Below, one piece after another: positions 53,998 through 62,289 of a stretch of 64,000 bases of DNA; within the stretch, counting starts at the first letter, position 1, and each line of letters starts with the position of its first letter. The DNA comes from Streptomyces sp. NBC_00289 (GTDB lineage: Bacteria > Actinomycetota > Actinomycetes > Streptomycetales > Streptomycetaceae): assembly GCF_041435115.1 (NCBI RefSeq), contig NZ_CP108046.1, positions 10,354,001-10,418,000 on the forward strand, in the 5' to 3' direction. Made by a program: the position numbers and the translations under genes. The notes below the pieces were generated by a model that worked only from the letters and a program-made list of their open reading frames with translations, had not been told where the DNA came from and made no database searches.

Positions 53998-54059
53998 CAG
54001 AAACCAAACCGCTTACACCGTTTACTGGACAGACCCCGAACGAGCGGTGAAAGGCCTGA

Positions 54060-55028
54060 TCACGAGCCCTGGATCGGGTAGTGGTCCGAGTAGTCGTAGT
54101 ACTGCGTGTCGTTCAATGTCCAGGTGTGGGGGTGGACGTTGAGCCCAGTGTTGGTCCAGGTCGCAGGGCGGGCGTGCGAGTTGCTGAAGAGGATGTAGTC
54201 GAGCCACTGGCGTGGCTCGCCGGTGTAGCGGGCTTTGGCGATCGAGTTGGTGGCCGGATCCATGGTGTATGGCACACCGGCGAAGGAGGGCGCTGCGGCG
54301 TTCAGGGTCGACAGCAGGGTCGAATACTCGGGCCTGTAGCGGTCGATGTTCATGTCGCCGGCGTAGACGACTTCTTCGCTCGCCGGGAGTTTGAGCTTGT
54401 CGACGAAGGCCCGGATCTCCCTGAGCTGGGCCGTCCGCACCCGTGCTGGCTCGCTGGCGTCGCAGCCGTCGTCGTCCGACTGGAGGTGGGTTCCAATGAC
54501 GTTGACCGCGGTTCCGTTGACGTTGAGCCGGACGTAGGCGAAGCCTTTTCCGGAGAGGCTGTCGTTGCCGCAGGACTCGTTGTAGATGAACTGCACCTTC
54601 TTGGTGATCGGCCAGCGGCTCATGACGCCGACGCCGCCGTCTTCCGGGGTGAAGAAGGAGTAGTCGCCTTGTGTGGAGTCCCACCCGCTGGTGGAACGGC
54701 CGATCACCGGCGTCTGGTACGGGTATTGCGCCTTCATCTTGTTCTGCAGGATGTTTGAGGCGCTGTTGTCGAACAGTTCCTGGAAGACGACGACGTCGTG
54801 GTTCTGCGTATAGCTTGATGTGCCAATGAGGCCGCCACGGAAGTCCTGCGCCCACTGGTCGACGACCACGGACGGGAGCAGCATCGTGTTGCTGGACACG
54901 ATGTTCAGGGACGGAGCTATGGCGGCTGTGCTCCGGGGCGCCGCCTCGGCGCTCGCGGTGGTGCCGAACACCGTGGCGGCCGCGAGACAAGTGGCCGCCA
55001 CGGCCAGTGTGGAGGATCTGGTCTTCAT
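54060..55028 (-). CDS. secreted sphingomyelinase C
   Basis: 322 residues. A Sec signal peptide (MKTRSSTLAVAATCLAAATV...AEA) is followed by a DNase I-like endonuclease/exonuclease/phosphatase fold. Metal and catalytic residues: VVVFQELFDN (Glu), VIGTHLQSDDDGC (His), VVYAGDMNIDRY (Asp, Asn), PRQWLDYILFSN (Asp) and YDYSDHYPIQ (terminal Asp-His). Bacterial enzymes of this type hydrolyse sphingomyelin to ceramide and phosphocholine outside the cell. The next gene upstream encodes a ceramidase, so its product feeds directly into the next step. The gene ends close to the IS256 right end but appears full length. Confidence 0.92.
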   Translation of the reverse strand: MKTRSSTLAVAATCLAAATVFGTTASAEAAPRSTAAIAPSLNIVSSNTMLLPSVVVDQWAQDFRGGLIGTSSYTQNHDVVVFQELFDNSASNILQNKMKAQYPYQTPVIGRSTSGWDSTQGDYSFFTPEDGGVGVMSRWPITKKVQFIYNESCGNDSLSGKGFAYVRLNVNGTAVNVIGTHLQSDDDGCDASEPARVRTAQLREIRAFVDKLKLPASEEVVYAGDMNIDRYRPEYSTLLSTLNAAAPSFAGVPYTMDPATNSIAKARYTGEPRQWLDYILFSNSHARPATWTNTGLNVHPHTWTLNDTQYYDYSDHYPIQGS

Positions 55029-55474
55029 GCTGATGCCTCTCTTGTCGATTCCGGCGACGCGCTGTTGACAGCCGCTGATCCGACTCGAAGGGGTCAGTTC
55101 GGACTCCGACGTGTCACTTTCCGTCGAGGGTTGATTACGGTGTCCGTGAGTCGTCTGACTGAGGCCGGCTCAGCTCGGGGCTTTCCATCCCCTATTCGGT
55201 GAGACCGTTCTGTCGGCAGAAGTGGGCAGGAAGCCCGGTGTGCTCCCAGGCTCGGCGGTTTTCGCGTCGGCGGCTGGGCGTGCAGGCTGGTTCACCGCTG
55301 GTACTTGGACCGGGCGGCGGGCCTGGGTGGGGTGGTCATGGGTTTTCCGGTGTCCAGGGCGCGCAAGTAGCTCCGGGGATCCGAGCCGGTCGGCCACGTG
55401 CGAAGACCCTCCATGCGGGTGTCTATCCGCCAAGTCAGCCTTCGCGGTTACGGGTTCTGCGCGGCGCGGAGGTT
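55029..55474. other. intergenic region between ceramidase and sphingomyelinase genes
   Basis: 446 bases without a convincing gene. The part nearest 55029-55140 probably carries the sphingomyelinase promoter. The gap means the two genes may be separately transcribed. Confidence 0.5.
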
Positions 55475-57496
55475 TCAAGAGATGGTGAATGCATGTGAGG
55501 TGCCGCTGAGGGATGTGATGTGGCCGGTGAGTCCGTTTTTCCAGTCGCCGTGGTGGAGGATGCGGTAGGTGCCGACGGGTGTGTCCGCGGGGATGTCCCA
55601 GGTGATCGTTGCGGTGGAGGTGGCGCCGAGGGTGCGAGTCCAGCGGTATTTCGTGGCCCAGTCGCCGTCGTCGGCGTGGCGGATCCACTGTCCACCGGTG
55701 AGACGTTGTACTTCGAGGAAGGTTCCGCCGCGGTGCAGGTTGTTTTTGGGATGGCCGGTGACGAACCCCACTGAGACCCGCTCACCGCGACGGTAGCTGC
55801 TCTTGGGCGGAGTGAGGACGTCACCGAAGTTCCTGAACGGCGTCGGGTCGTCGAAGACGACGCCAGTCTGAAAGTTGAGCTGACTTCCGGACAGGTCACG
55901 TGGGACGGGGCCTTGGTCGGGGAACGTTCCCGTGCGGAGCGAGGCCGCGAGTTTTGCGAACTCCTGTTGGTAGGCGGGGAGGGTGTAGCGGCCGAAGAGT
56001 GTCGATCCGCCCTCGTACTGTTGGGAGTCGTACTCCTCGGGTGTCGTGACGTACTGGCTGTAGGCGTTGGCGTACCCCTGGAGGAGCACGTGCTCTAGCG
56101 GGACACCAAGTTCCGCGGCCACGGTTCGGCGGATACGCAGCCCGGCGACGATCGTGTACTCGGCGGGTCCCGCGACGAGGTGCAGCTGACCGATGCGAAG
56201 GATCTGCAACGGCAGCACATCTGGTGTCCATGGGTATGGCCGCATTGCCCCGGTGGGCAGGGCCACGAGCTTCGGAGCCTGGGCATCGGCAAGAGCCTGC
56301 GGGATCGGCGCGTCCAGTCCGCCGAGCGCCTCGACGAGCGGGTTCTTGGCACCTTCCGGCACGGGGATTCCGGGTCCATCCTCGGTGCTGCCCGCCAGCA
56401 TGGATACGCCGATCGCGGCTGTACACGTCGAGTGCAGTCTCCCGTCCGGCGTGTACTGCCCGGCCACCGCCACCGCGGACATGTCCACATAGCACAGCCG
56501 GGAGTCCACCCCTCCGGTGACCTGCTCGGTCGCCGAGCCGAATGCGCGCAGTGCCGCACGGAACTGGCGGTCGCCGATGATCCGAGTATTCTCGAACTCG
56601 TTCTCCGTCGGTCCCGACCCCGGTCGAAGGTTCAGATTCGGCGACATGTCCCCGGAATTGGTCTGCGGAAAGCTCGCGACGAAACCAGGCACACCATCGA
56701 GGTAGCGAACCCCGGCGTAGTCATGCTCCCACGCATAGGCGGCGTAGCCCTTGTTGTCACCGCTGATGAGCCGGTTAGCACCCGTCATCGACGTGCCATG
56801 CGTAGCAAACCAGTTGATCGAACCGACATCGTGACCGCCCTGCCTGAACCGCAGCACCGTCACAGCGGGATCGATCGCCAACGGGAACTGCGTCCTGTCT
56901 TCTGCAGGGTTGCGCTCGAACGCCACCCTCGACCGGTTGACACTGGCGTCGGTGAGCTCAGTGCGCCCGATCATCATGCTTCCAGGCTCGAGATCGTTGT
57001 GCGCTTTGCTGATCGCCTCGACGATCCCCGTGACAACGCTGCTAAAGGTCTGCTGCTGGAATCCGAGGATCGCAAGATTGTACAGCGCGTAATGTGATTC
57101 GCCACCAGACGCGGAGTGTGTGTGCGTGGCATTCAGCAGAACGTTCTGATCGGTGTAGAGGCCCCCGTACATCTTCGCCAGCCGTGCCAGCACACCCTGA
57201 TGCACGGATTGGAAGATCGCAGCCAGATCGGCGGTGACGAACACGACGCGTCGGCCCGAAGAATCCACCACTACATACGCCCGAGCCCTGCAGCGAATAT
57301 GGATCCCGGTGGTCTTCTGCTGGGTCAAGGAGTAACCCATCATGCCGTTCTCGGCCCCTGGCCCGGTCACATCCGAGATCCCGCGCCCGACCAGATACTC
57401 GCCTTGTGCCGCGACGGGCGCCGCGGAGTTGAACACGTGGGCGGCGACCGACAGGCCGGCTACACCGGTCAGTAGACGCCTCCTACTCATTGACAT
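55475..57496 (-). CDS. secreted neutral/alkaline ceramidase
   Basis: 673 residues from ATG 57496, preceded by GGAGAGGA at 8 bases. Tat-type signal MSRRRLLTGVAGLSVAAHVF. Neutral ceramidase hallmarks: GRGISDVTGPGAENGMMGYS, FVTADLAAIF, NVLLNATHTHSASGG (Zn-binding His pair), NWFATHGTSMTGANRLISGD with NKGYA (catalytic Ser region), FVASFPQTNSGDMSPNLNLR and LQGYANAYSQYVTTPEEYDS with QQYEGGSTLFG. A C-terminal Ig-like domain follows. The family splits ceramide into sphingosine and a fatty acid. The length is typical. Confidence 0.93.
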   Translation of the reverse strand: MSMSRRRLLTGVAGLSVAAHVFNSAAPVAAQGEYLVGRGISDVTGPGAENGMMGYSLTQQKTTGIHIRCRARAYVVVDSSGRRVVFVTADLAAIFQSVHQGVLARLAKMYGGLYTDQNVLLNATHTHSASGGESHYALYNLAILGFQQQTFSSVVTGIVEAISKAHNDLEPGSMMIGRTELTDASVNRSRVAFERNPAEDRTQFPLAIDPAVTVLRFRQGGHDVGSINWFATHGTSMTGANRLISGDNKGYAAYAWEHDYAGVRYLDGVPGFVASFPQTNSGDMSPNLNLRPGSGPTENEFENTRIIGDRQFRAALRAFGSATEQVTGGVDSRLCYVDMSAVAVAGQYTPDGRLHSTCTAAIGVSMLAGSTEDGPGIPVPEGAKNPLVEALGGLDAPIPQALADAQAPKLVALPTGAMRPYPWTPDVLPLQILRIGQLHLVAGPAEYTIVAGLRIRRTVAAELGVPLEHVLLQGYANAYSQYVTTPEEYDSQQYEGGSTLFGRYTLPAYQQEFAKLAASLRTGTFPDQGPVPRDLSGSQLNFQTGVVFDDPTPFRNFGDVLTPPKSSYRRGERVSVGFVTGHPKNNLHRGGTFLEVQRLTGGQWIRHADDGDWATKYRWTRTLGATSTATITWDIPADTPVGTYRILHHGDWKNGLTGHITSLSGTSHAFTIS

Positions 57497-58296
57497 GAGC
57501 GCAGTCCTCTCCTGTCGGGTTAGGGGGTCTCGTTTCCGGAGGGCACTGACCACTCGCAACTGCCGATGAATACCAGCCTGCCGCTACGTGCAACGTCACT
57601 CTGCTTGCGCCGGTCGATAGCTTGCTGAACAGGGCAGATGTACTGGTGCGATCTCGGCAGACCTCCTATCAGAGCGACGTTGGCCGATACGGAAGGATCG
57701 GATTTCAAGATCTTTGTATCTATTCCACAGTGGCAGGAACTTGATATGCGGCACCGGACTCTCTTCCAGGCTGCGCGAGATGCGCAAGAATAATCTTGTC
57801 GAAGGTGAAGAAATATCCGGTGCTGCTGGCCGCCGGAGTCGGCAACGTTGATCACATCGAAACTTGCACAGGATCAAAGGTGGCGCCCTGCCACTGATCA
57901 ACGTCACTGCGATAGCGGGCCTGCCGACGCCGAGATCACAGCACGACATCTGCCCTGCTCGGCAAGCCGTCGACTATCAGAGCAAGGTTGTGCCATTGAC
58001 CATCAGACTGTGGCACATTCCCAATGCGGGGCGGATCTTGCATGGAACGGCTGAACTCACATGCCAATTGCATTCACGGCGACCACAGGGCTGTAGGCAT
58101 GTACCGTATCGCCGGAATCGTATAGGCGGACGTGTTCTAGTTATGCCCACTATCGGAAGAGCGGAACCTTTCCTGCGGGCGGCTTACTGATCGTTTCACA
58201 ATGAGGTTCTGAGTCGCCTCAAACAGATGATGCTGCAGGCGAGTTGGAGTAACGGTGTGGTGTACGAAAGCGGTTTTGGCTGGTGGGGAACGTGAG
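57497..58296. other. decayed 800-bp stretch with an imperfect inverted duplication
   Basis: No intact gene. Two related segments face each other. Minus-strand codons near 57600-57690 read GLPRSHQYICPVQQAIDRRK; plus-strand codons near 57918-57985 read GLPTPRSQHDICPARQAVDY. At the DNA level CAGGGCAGATGT and ACATCTGCCCTG are inverted. Both lie in broken frames. The original gene is not recognised. Confidence 0.4.
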
Positions 58297-58351
58297 GAGA
58301 GCCGTACGGGTTGGGATGGTTGTGAAGCGATCCTTGGCCCGTACGGCTCTC
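58297..58351. terminator. strong hairpin terminator, isolated
   Basis: A perfect 14-bp stem GAGAGCCGTACGGG / CCCGTACGGCTCTC with a 27-base loop and trailing TT. The stem core is almost the same as the terminator behind the RHS unit (24690). No intact gene ends here now. Confidence 0.65.
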
Positions 58352-58565
58352 TTGCATCGCATCTGCACGGCATCTCGAGGCGTCGACTCGGGGCGCTCAT
58401 CGTCGAGTTGGCCGGCCCGTGGATCAGGGCTGATTCAAAGTCCTTACGGCTGCGAGAACCAGCAGGTCACAGGGATGTGACGAACCTTCACTCCGGCAAT
58501 GCCGCACGCAACGAAGCTCCGATGATCAGGGAGACCTACCAAGTCGCCCGACCACCGGAGCTTCG

Positions 58566-59297
58566 ATGTGCCGCCAGTCTGCCACCATCTGTCTGATCAA
58601 GTCGCCCACCCGTCAGCAGCGTGAGCTGTCGGACACGGCTGCCCGGCTGGGTGCCCTGGCCGATCCCCGTGGCCGGCGCGGACGCCGCCACACGCTCACC
58701 TCGGTGTTACTGACCGCCGCGTGCGCGGTCCTGGCCGGCGCCCGCTCCTACCTGGCCATCGGCGAGTGGGCCCGCCACGCACCCCAGGACACCCTCGCCC
58801 GCCCGGGGTTTCATGCACGCGGGCCTCTCCAGGTACGCCGTGCGGCCTCGCTCTCCACTCTGCGCCGGGTGCTGGTCCTGGTGTGTCCCGGCGCCCTCGC
58901 CGACTTTCTCGGACACGGCCCGGCCGGGGCGGAGACGGTCGCGGTGGACGGCAAGAGTGCCCGCGGATCGCGCACCGATACCGGGCCCGCCGCCCACCTG
59001 CTGTCCGCCGTCACCGCCGCCGGCCGGACCGTCAGCCAGGTCGAGCTGGCCACCGCCGAGTGGGTCGACTGGTACTGCCACCGACGCCTGCACGGTGAGA
59101 TAGGCCACGTCCCACCCGTCGAGTACGAAACCGACTACTACCTGACAACCACGAAACCCCAGGTCACGACCACCAACCGAGATCTCTACCGAACCCGGGG
59201 CGGTTCATCGTCCGACTCAGCGAATGCTTCCCGCCCGGCACCACATCGGCTTCACTACGACCACCAAGCCACTTCCGGCAGCTCTGCCAAAGGCTGA
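58566..59297 (+). pseudogene. chimeric ORF: ISAs1 N-terminus fused to IS3 C-terminus
   Basis: Residues 1-~157 are ISAs1 transposase (MCRQSATICLIKSPTRQ, ETVAVDGKSARGSRTDTGPA, AAGRTVSQV). Without a frame break it continues ELATAEWVDWYCHRRLHGEI and GHVPPVEYETDYYLTTTKPQ, the C-terminus of an IS3 OrfB. A third, unrecognised tail follows. The ISAs1 part has only the first catalytic Asp and the IS3 part only the final Glu-containing region, so no activity is expected. Confidence 0.8.
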
Positions 59298-59372
59298 CGG
59301 CCTAGAGATCACCAACAGCATCAGTTCCGTGAAACCCGAGATGTCGATCATGAAGACTCGTGATCATGCTGG

Positions 59373-60160
59373 GTGACTGTTGCTGAGCTCATCACTGAGC
59401 TTCTTCGAGTTGGCCACCGATCGGGTGACAGACAAGGGCTCGTAACGGACAAGGCTCCCGGACAGTTGAGCGAGAGATCTCACGTCTCAACTCATTTGTC
59501 AGGGAGCCTTGTTGGTTACCTATCCTGCCGCACTCGACCTTCCGCATGCCCTCGTGGAGTAGGTCACGATGCTGATCATCACCCGCGAGGGTGACCGCCG
59601 GTGCAAACTGCCGGCCTCTCAGCGGGCCCTCATCACGCTCGTGTACCTACGCGAGCGACTGAAGATCCCCGCCCTCGCGGACAAGGCGTACCAGGGTGCC
59701 GGCGGAACGTTCGCCACACCCGTCAAAAGACACCGAAACCGTGAGCTCACCGTCAAAGAGAAGGCCGTCAACCGGGCACACGCCCGACTCCGCTCGCCCG
59801 TCGAACGGGCCTTCGCACGACTCAAAGCCTGGCGGATCTTCCGCAAAAGCCCGCGTCAGCCCCAACACACTCACGTCAATCGCCAAGGCCGTCCTCACCC
59901 TGGAGAAGCAACGCTGAAGAAGCTCACTGTTCTGTTCCCGCACTTCGTCAGGCTCCACGTCGACTTCGTCAGGGTGAGCGGCCGGACGGTGCGGCTGCAG
60001 GTCCGAGGCAGCGAGCTATCGGCTGCCTGCTCTAGCTGCGGGGCTTCGTCGGCCCGGGTCCACAGTCGTTACGAGCGCCGGATCTCCGACACCGGCGGTC
60101 GCACGCCGAGGCTGCCCGCTGGCCGCCGTTCGGATCGAGGTGGAGGCGGTACGGCTGGGG
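59373..60160 (+). pseudogene. ISL3-family transposase N-terminal fragment split by IS5
   Basis: Joining 59373-59396 to 59929 onward (removing the IS5 derivative and one ACT) gives VTVAELITVLFPHFVRLHVD, FVRVSGRTVRLQVRGSELSA, CSSCGASSARVHSRYERRIS and DTGG. This is the start of an ISL3 transposase with its Cys motif. The rest is lost at a junction with a minus-strand methyltransferase remnant near 60165. Confidence 0.75.
59397..59925 (+). mobile_element. internally deleted IS5-type element (529 bp)
   Basis: Ends GAGCTTCTTCGAGTTGGC and CGCTGAAGAAGCTC, target duplication ACT (59394-59396, 59926-59928). The transposase start ([29 protein letters not shown]) is fused in frame to its C-terminal part (RLKIPALADKAYQGAGGTFA, SPVERAFARLKAWRIFRKS), so the HTH and first catalytic Asp are deleted. 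It is non-autonomous, but both ends are intact. Confidence 0.85.
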
Positions 60161-60169
60161 CTGCCGGCC

Positions 60170-60780
60170 GCCCGCCACCGGGCCGCCAGGTCCTGAAGTG
60201 CCTTCCAGATGTCGCGCGGCCCCTGGGTGGTGACGTTCCAGCGCTTGTGGCCCACCGGTTCCACGCGCAGCCACGAGCCGCAGGCGGGCGCGCCGATCAC
60301 CAGATGCTCGGCGCTGAAGTCCCGCACCAGCCCGCCGAGGAGGTGGTACGCGGCCAGCCATAGGCTCCGGTCGGTCGGCCGGCGGTGTCAGTATGGTTCG
60401 CTGAGTCCGGGTGCCCGGCTCGGCGTTGATGTGCTGGCGGAATTCCTCGCTCAGCCAATCCGCTCCATGCCGTGGCCTGCCCGGTGCGCGAACTCCACGG
60501 CCCGCAGCTCCGCCGCGATCCGCCCGTCGCAGGTGCGCTCCACGACGGCGAGGCCCGGCCATGACGGCGACGCGCTGGTGACGTGCACGAGGAGCTGGCC
60601 GCCGGATGCGAGTTGCTCGATGAGCGCCGTCGGTACGCGCTCTGCACCGCACGTACGCCTGCGGCATCACCACCTCGCGCGGCAGCGCCAGCAGCGCGTC
60701 GCGCACCGGCCCAGGCCGCAGCCCGTGCGATCGCAGTCCTCGGGTTCGGCGGTGTGACGCTGTTGGCCGCCTCGGTCGGC
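60170..60780 (-). pseudogene. PCMT-like methyltransferase remnant with internal deletion
   Basis: Minus-strand pieces: GPVRDALLALPREVVMPQAY then VRC (start-proximal), joined to ERVPTALIEQLASGGQLLVH, VTSASPSWPGLAVVERTCDG and ELRAVEFAHRAGHGMERI. Later, in another frame, it reads SLWLAAYHLLGGLVRDFSAE with GSWLRVEPVGHKRWNVTTQG. The pattern resembles isoaspartyl O-methyltransferases, such as those in graspetide clusters, with the AdoMet-binding part deleted. It is not functional. Confidence 0.5.
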
Positions 60781-60786
60781 AGCGGG

Positions 60787-62001
60787 CTATGTCGGGGGAG
60801 GTGCTGTTGTCGAGGTGCCCAGCGCCGAGCAGTGTCCAGGCACCGAGCCGAGCCGTCGGGCTCGGCGCTGGAGAGGTGCCTCGATGACGGCGTACGACAG
60901 GAGGGCCATGGCGGTGGACAGCACGACCGTGGCCGACAGGCGGCCGTCTTGTACGCCGAGGGAGGCCAGCAGGCGCACGATCGGGTAGTGCCACAAGTAC
61001 ATGCCGTAGCTGAGATTGCGGCCCGTCCAGGCGAGCGGAGCCAGGGACAAAAGCCGTGAGAGGTGTCCGTCGCGGCGCAGTTCGAGTCCCGTGACGAGCG
61101 TCGCGGACACCATCGCGACCGCCAGGAATCCGACGGTGTACCAGGCGGCGGTCCAGGCGCCCTCGTCACCGGTGACGGGTACCTTCCAGGCGACCATGCA
61201 CAGCAGGCCCAGGGCCGGCGGGGCCAGTCGGCCGGCCCATCCGCGCAGGGCTTCCAGCCGGGGGCCGTCCGCGTGGAGGCGGGCCAGGACGACGGCCACC
61301 AGGGCGCCGGCGAGCAGCTGGTCGGCGCGGGTGTCGGTGCCGTTGTAGATGCGGTGGGCCGCGTCCGGGTTCCACAGCGTGTACCGCCACAGCACCGGCG
61401 CCGCGCACAGCACGGCCGTCCACACCAGGGCCGTGCGGGCCCGGAACCGCCGCAGCAGGAACAGCAGGACGAGCGGCCACAGCAGGTAGAACTGCTCCTC
61501 TACGCTGAGGGACCAGGTGTGCGCCAGCGGACCAGTCACGTCGGAGTACGCGCCGTCGTCCCCGGCCCGCACGATGTTCACGACGAAGACCGCCGCGAGT
61601 CCGGCCGCCGCCGAGGCGCCGTCGAAGGCCCACAGCGATGTGGTCAGCGACAGCACGACGCACGCCGCGCACACGGCCAGCAGGGCGGGGACGAGTCTCT
61701 GCCGGCGCCGCCGGTAGAAACGTCGCAGGTCGATGCCGCCCGTGCGGGAGTACTCGGCGATCAGCAGGCGGGTGATGACGAACCCGCTGATGGTGAAGAA
61801 CACGTCCACCGCGACCGAGCCGCCGGGCAGCAGGTCCGGCCTGACGTGGTAGACGAGGACCATCGCCACCGCCACTGTCCTCAGGCCGTCGAGCCCGTCG
61901 ACCCGGCCGCCGCGTGCGGCAGCGGACGGGAAGCCCCGGCCGGACGTCACGCGTCTGGGTGGTTCGCCCAGCCCAGATGAGGGACCTGAAGCATTCTTCA
62001 T
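60787..62001 (-). CDS. acyltransferase-3 (OafA/YrhL-like) membrane protein
   Basis: 404 residues with about ten hydrophobic segments. Family motifs: GRVDGLDGLRTVAVAMVLVY with H at the start of the domain, VDVFFTISGFVITRLLI, RRFYRRRRQRLVPALLAVC and HTWSLSVEEQFYLLWPLVLL. No C-terminal SGNH domain is present; the protein ends in a short polar tail. Such enzymes O-acylate surface glycans, lipids or secreted metabolites at the membrane. The neighbouring methyltransferase remnant hints at a former biosynthetic cluster. The gene itself looks intact. Confidence 0.88.
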   Translation of the reverse strand: MKNASGPSSGLGEPPRRVTSGRGFPSAAARGGRVDGLDGLRTVAVAMVLVYHVRPDLLPGGSVAVDVFFTISGFVITRLLIAEYSRTGGIDLRRFYRRRRQRLVPALLAVCAACVVLSLTTSLWAFDGASAAAGLAAVFVVNIVRAGDDGAYSDVTGPLAHTWSLSVEEQFYLLWPLVLLFLLRRFRARTALVWTAVLCAAPVLWRYTLWNPDAAHRIYNGTDTRADQLLAGALVAVVLARLHADGPRLEALRGWAGRLAPPALGLLCMVAWKVPVTGDEGAWTAAWYTVGFLAVAMVSATLVTGLELRRDGHLSRLLSLAPLAWTGRNLSYGMYLWHYPIVRLLASLGVQDGRLSATVVLSTAMALLSYAVIEAPLQRRARRLGSVPGHCSALGTSTTAPPPT

Positions 62002-62289
62002 GCAGTCCGTTTCGAGATCAAGAGGGAAAGGCCTGTTCGAATGCTGACGGCTGGAGCCGATCTTGGCGCGAGTACATAATGCTCAATTGATCGCTATGCG
62101 CCAGAGCCGCTTATCGAATCTAGGTCACCGCAGTTGTAGGAATTCTCCACGGGGCGTTGATGCCCCTATGGATGTTCAAGCGCCGGCGTCGTCACGTTGT
62201 CGTGGGTGTGGCGTCTGGCGGTGCGTCAGGGCGTGGTCGAGTCGGCTGTCAGTTCTCGGTCAGGCCGCGGCGGGCAGGCCGGCGGCGCC
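62002..62289. other. intergenic, no gene seen
   Basis: About 290 bases. The part next to 62002 is probably the acyltransferase promoter region; it is A+T richer around 62070-62110. The remainder borders the IS6 remnant and shows no coding signal. Confidence 0.4.

Larger units (their letters stand above)
43700..54040 (+). mobile_element. nested IS array: one IS256 element carrying six other ISs
   Basis: The IS256 transposase starts at 43759 and its stop is at 53105-53107. Between them, and just behind, sit IS110 (44266-49367, itself containing ISAzo13 at 44313 and IS21 at 46517), IS30 (~49416-50649), ISL3 (50697-52394) and IS5 (53114-53997). Target duplications for ISAzo13 (TTA), IS21 (CACCG), ISL3 (AAGATCTG) and IS5 (CAG) are all readable. 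The outer ends of IS256 near 43700 and 54035 (CTTACACCGTTTACTGGACA) are approximate. Confidence 0.85.

Noticed and set aside
55170..55688. 172-codon minus-strand ORF between the sphingolipid genes
   Set aside because: It overlaps the ceramidase C-terminus in another frame and is Arg/His/Pro-rich, typical of a shadow frame.
61063..61980. 305-codon plus-strand frame opposite the acyltransferase
   Set aside because: Its composition (Gly, Arg, Gln, Glu) is that of an antisense shadow, while the minus strand has clear acyltransferase-3 motifs.
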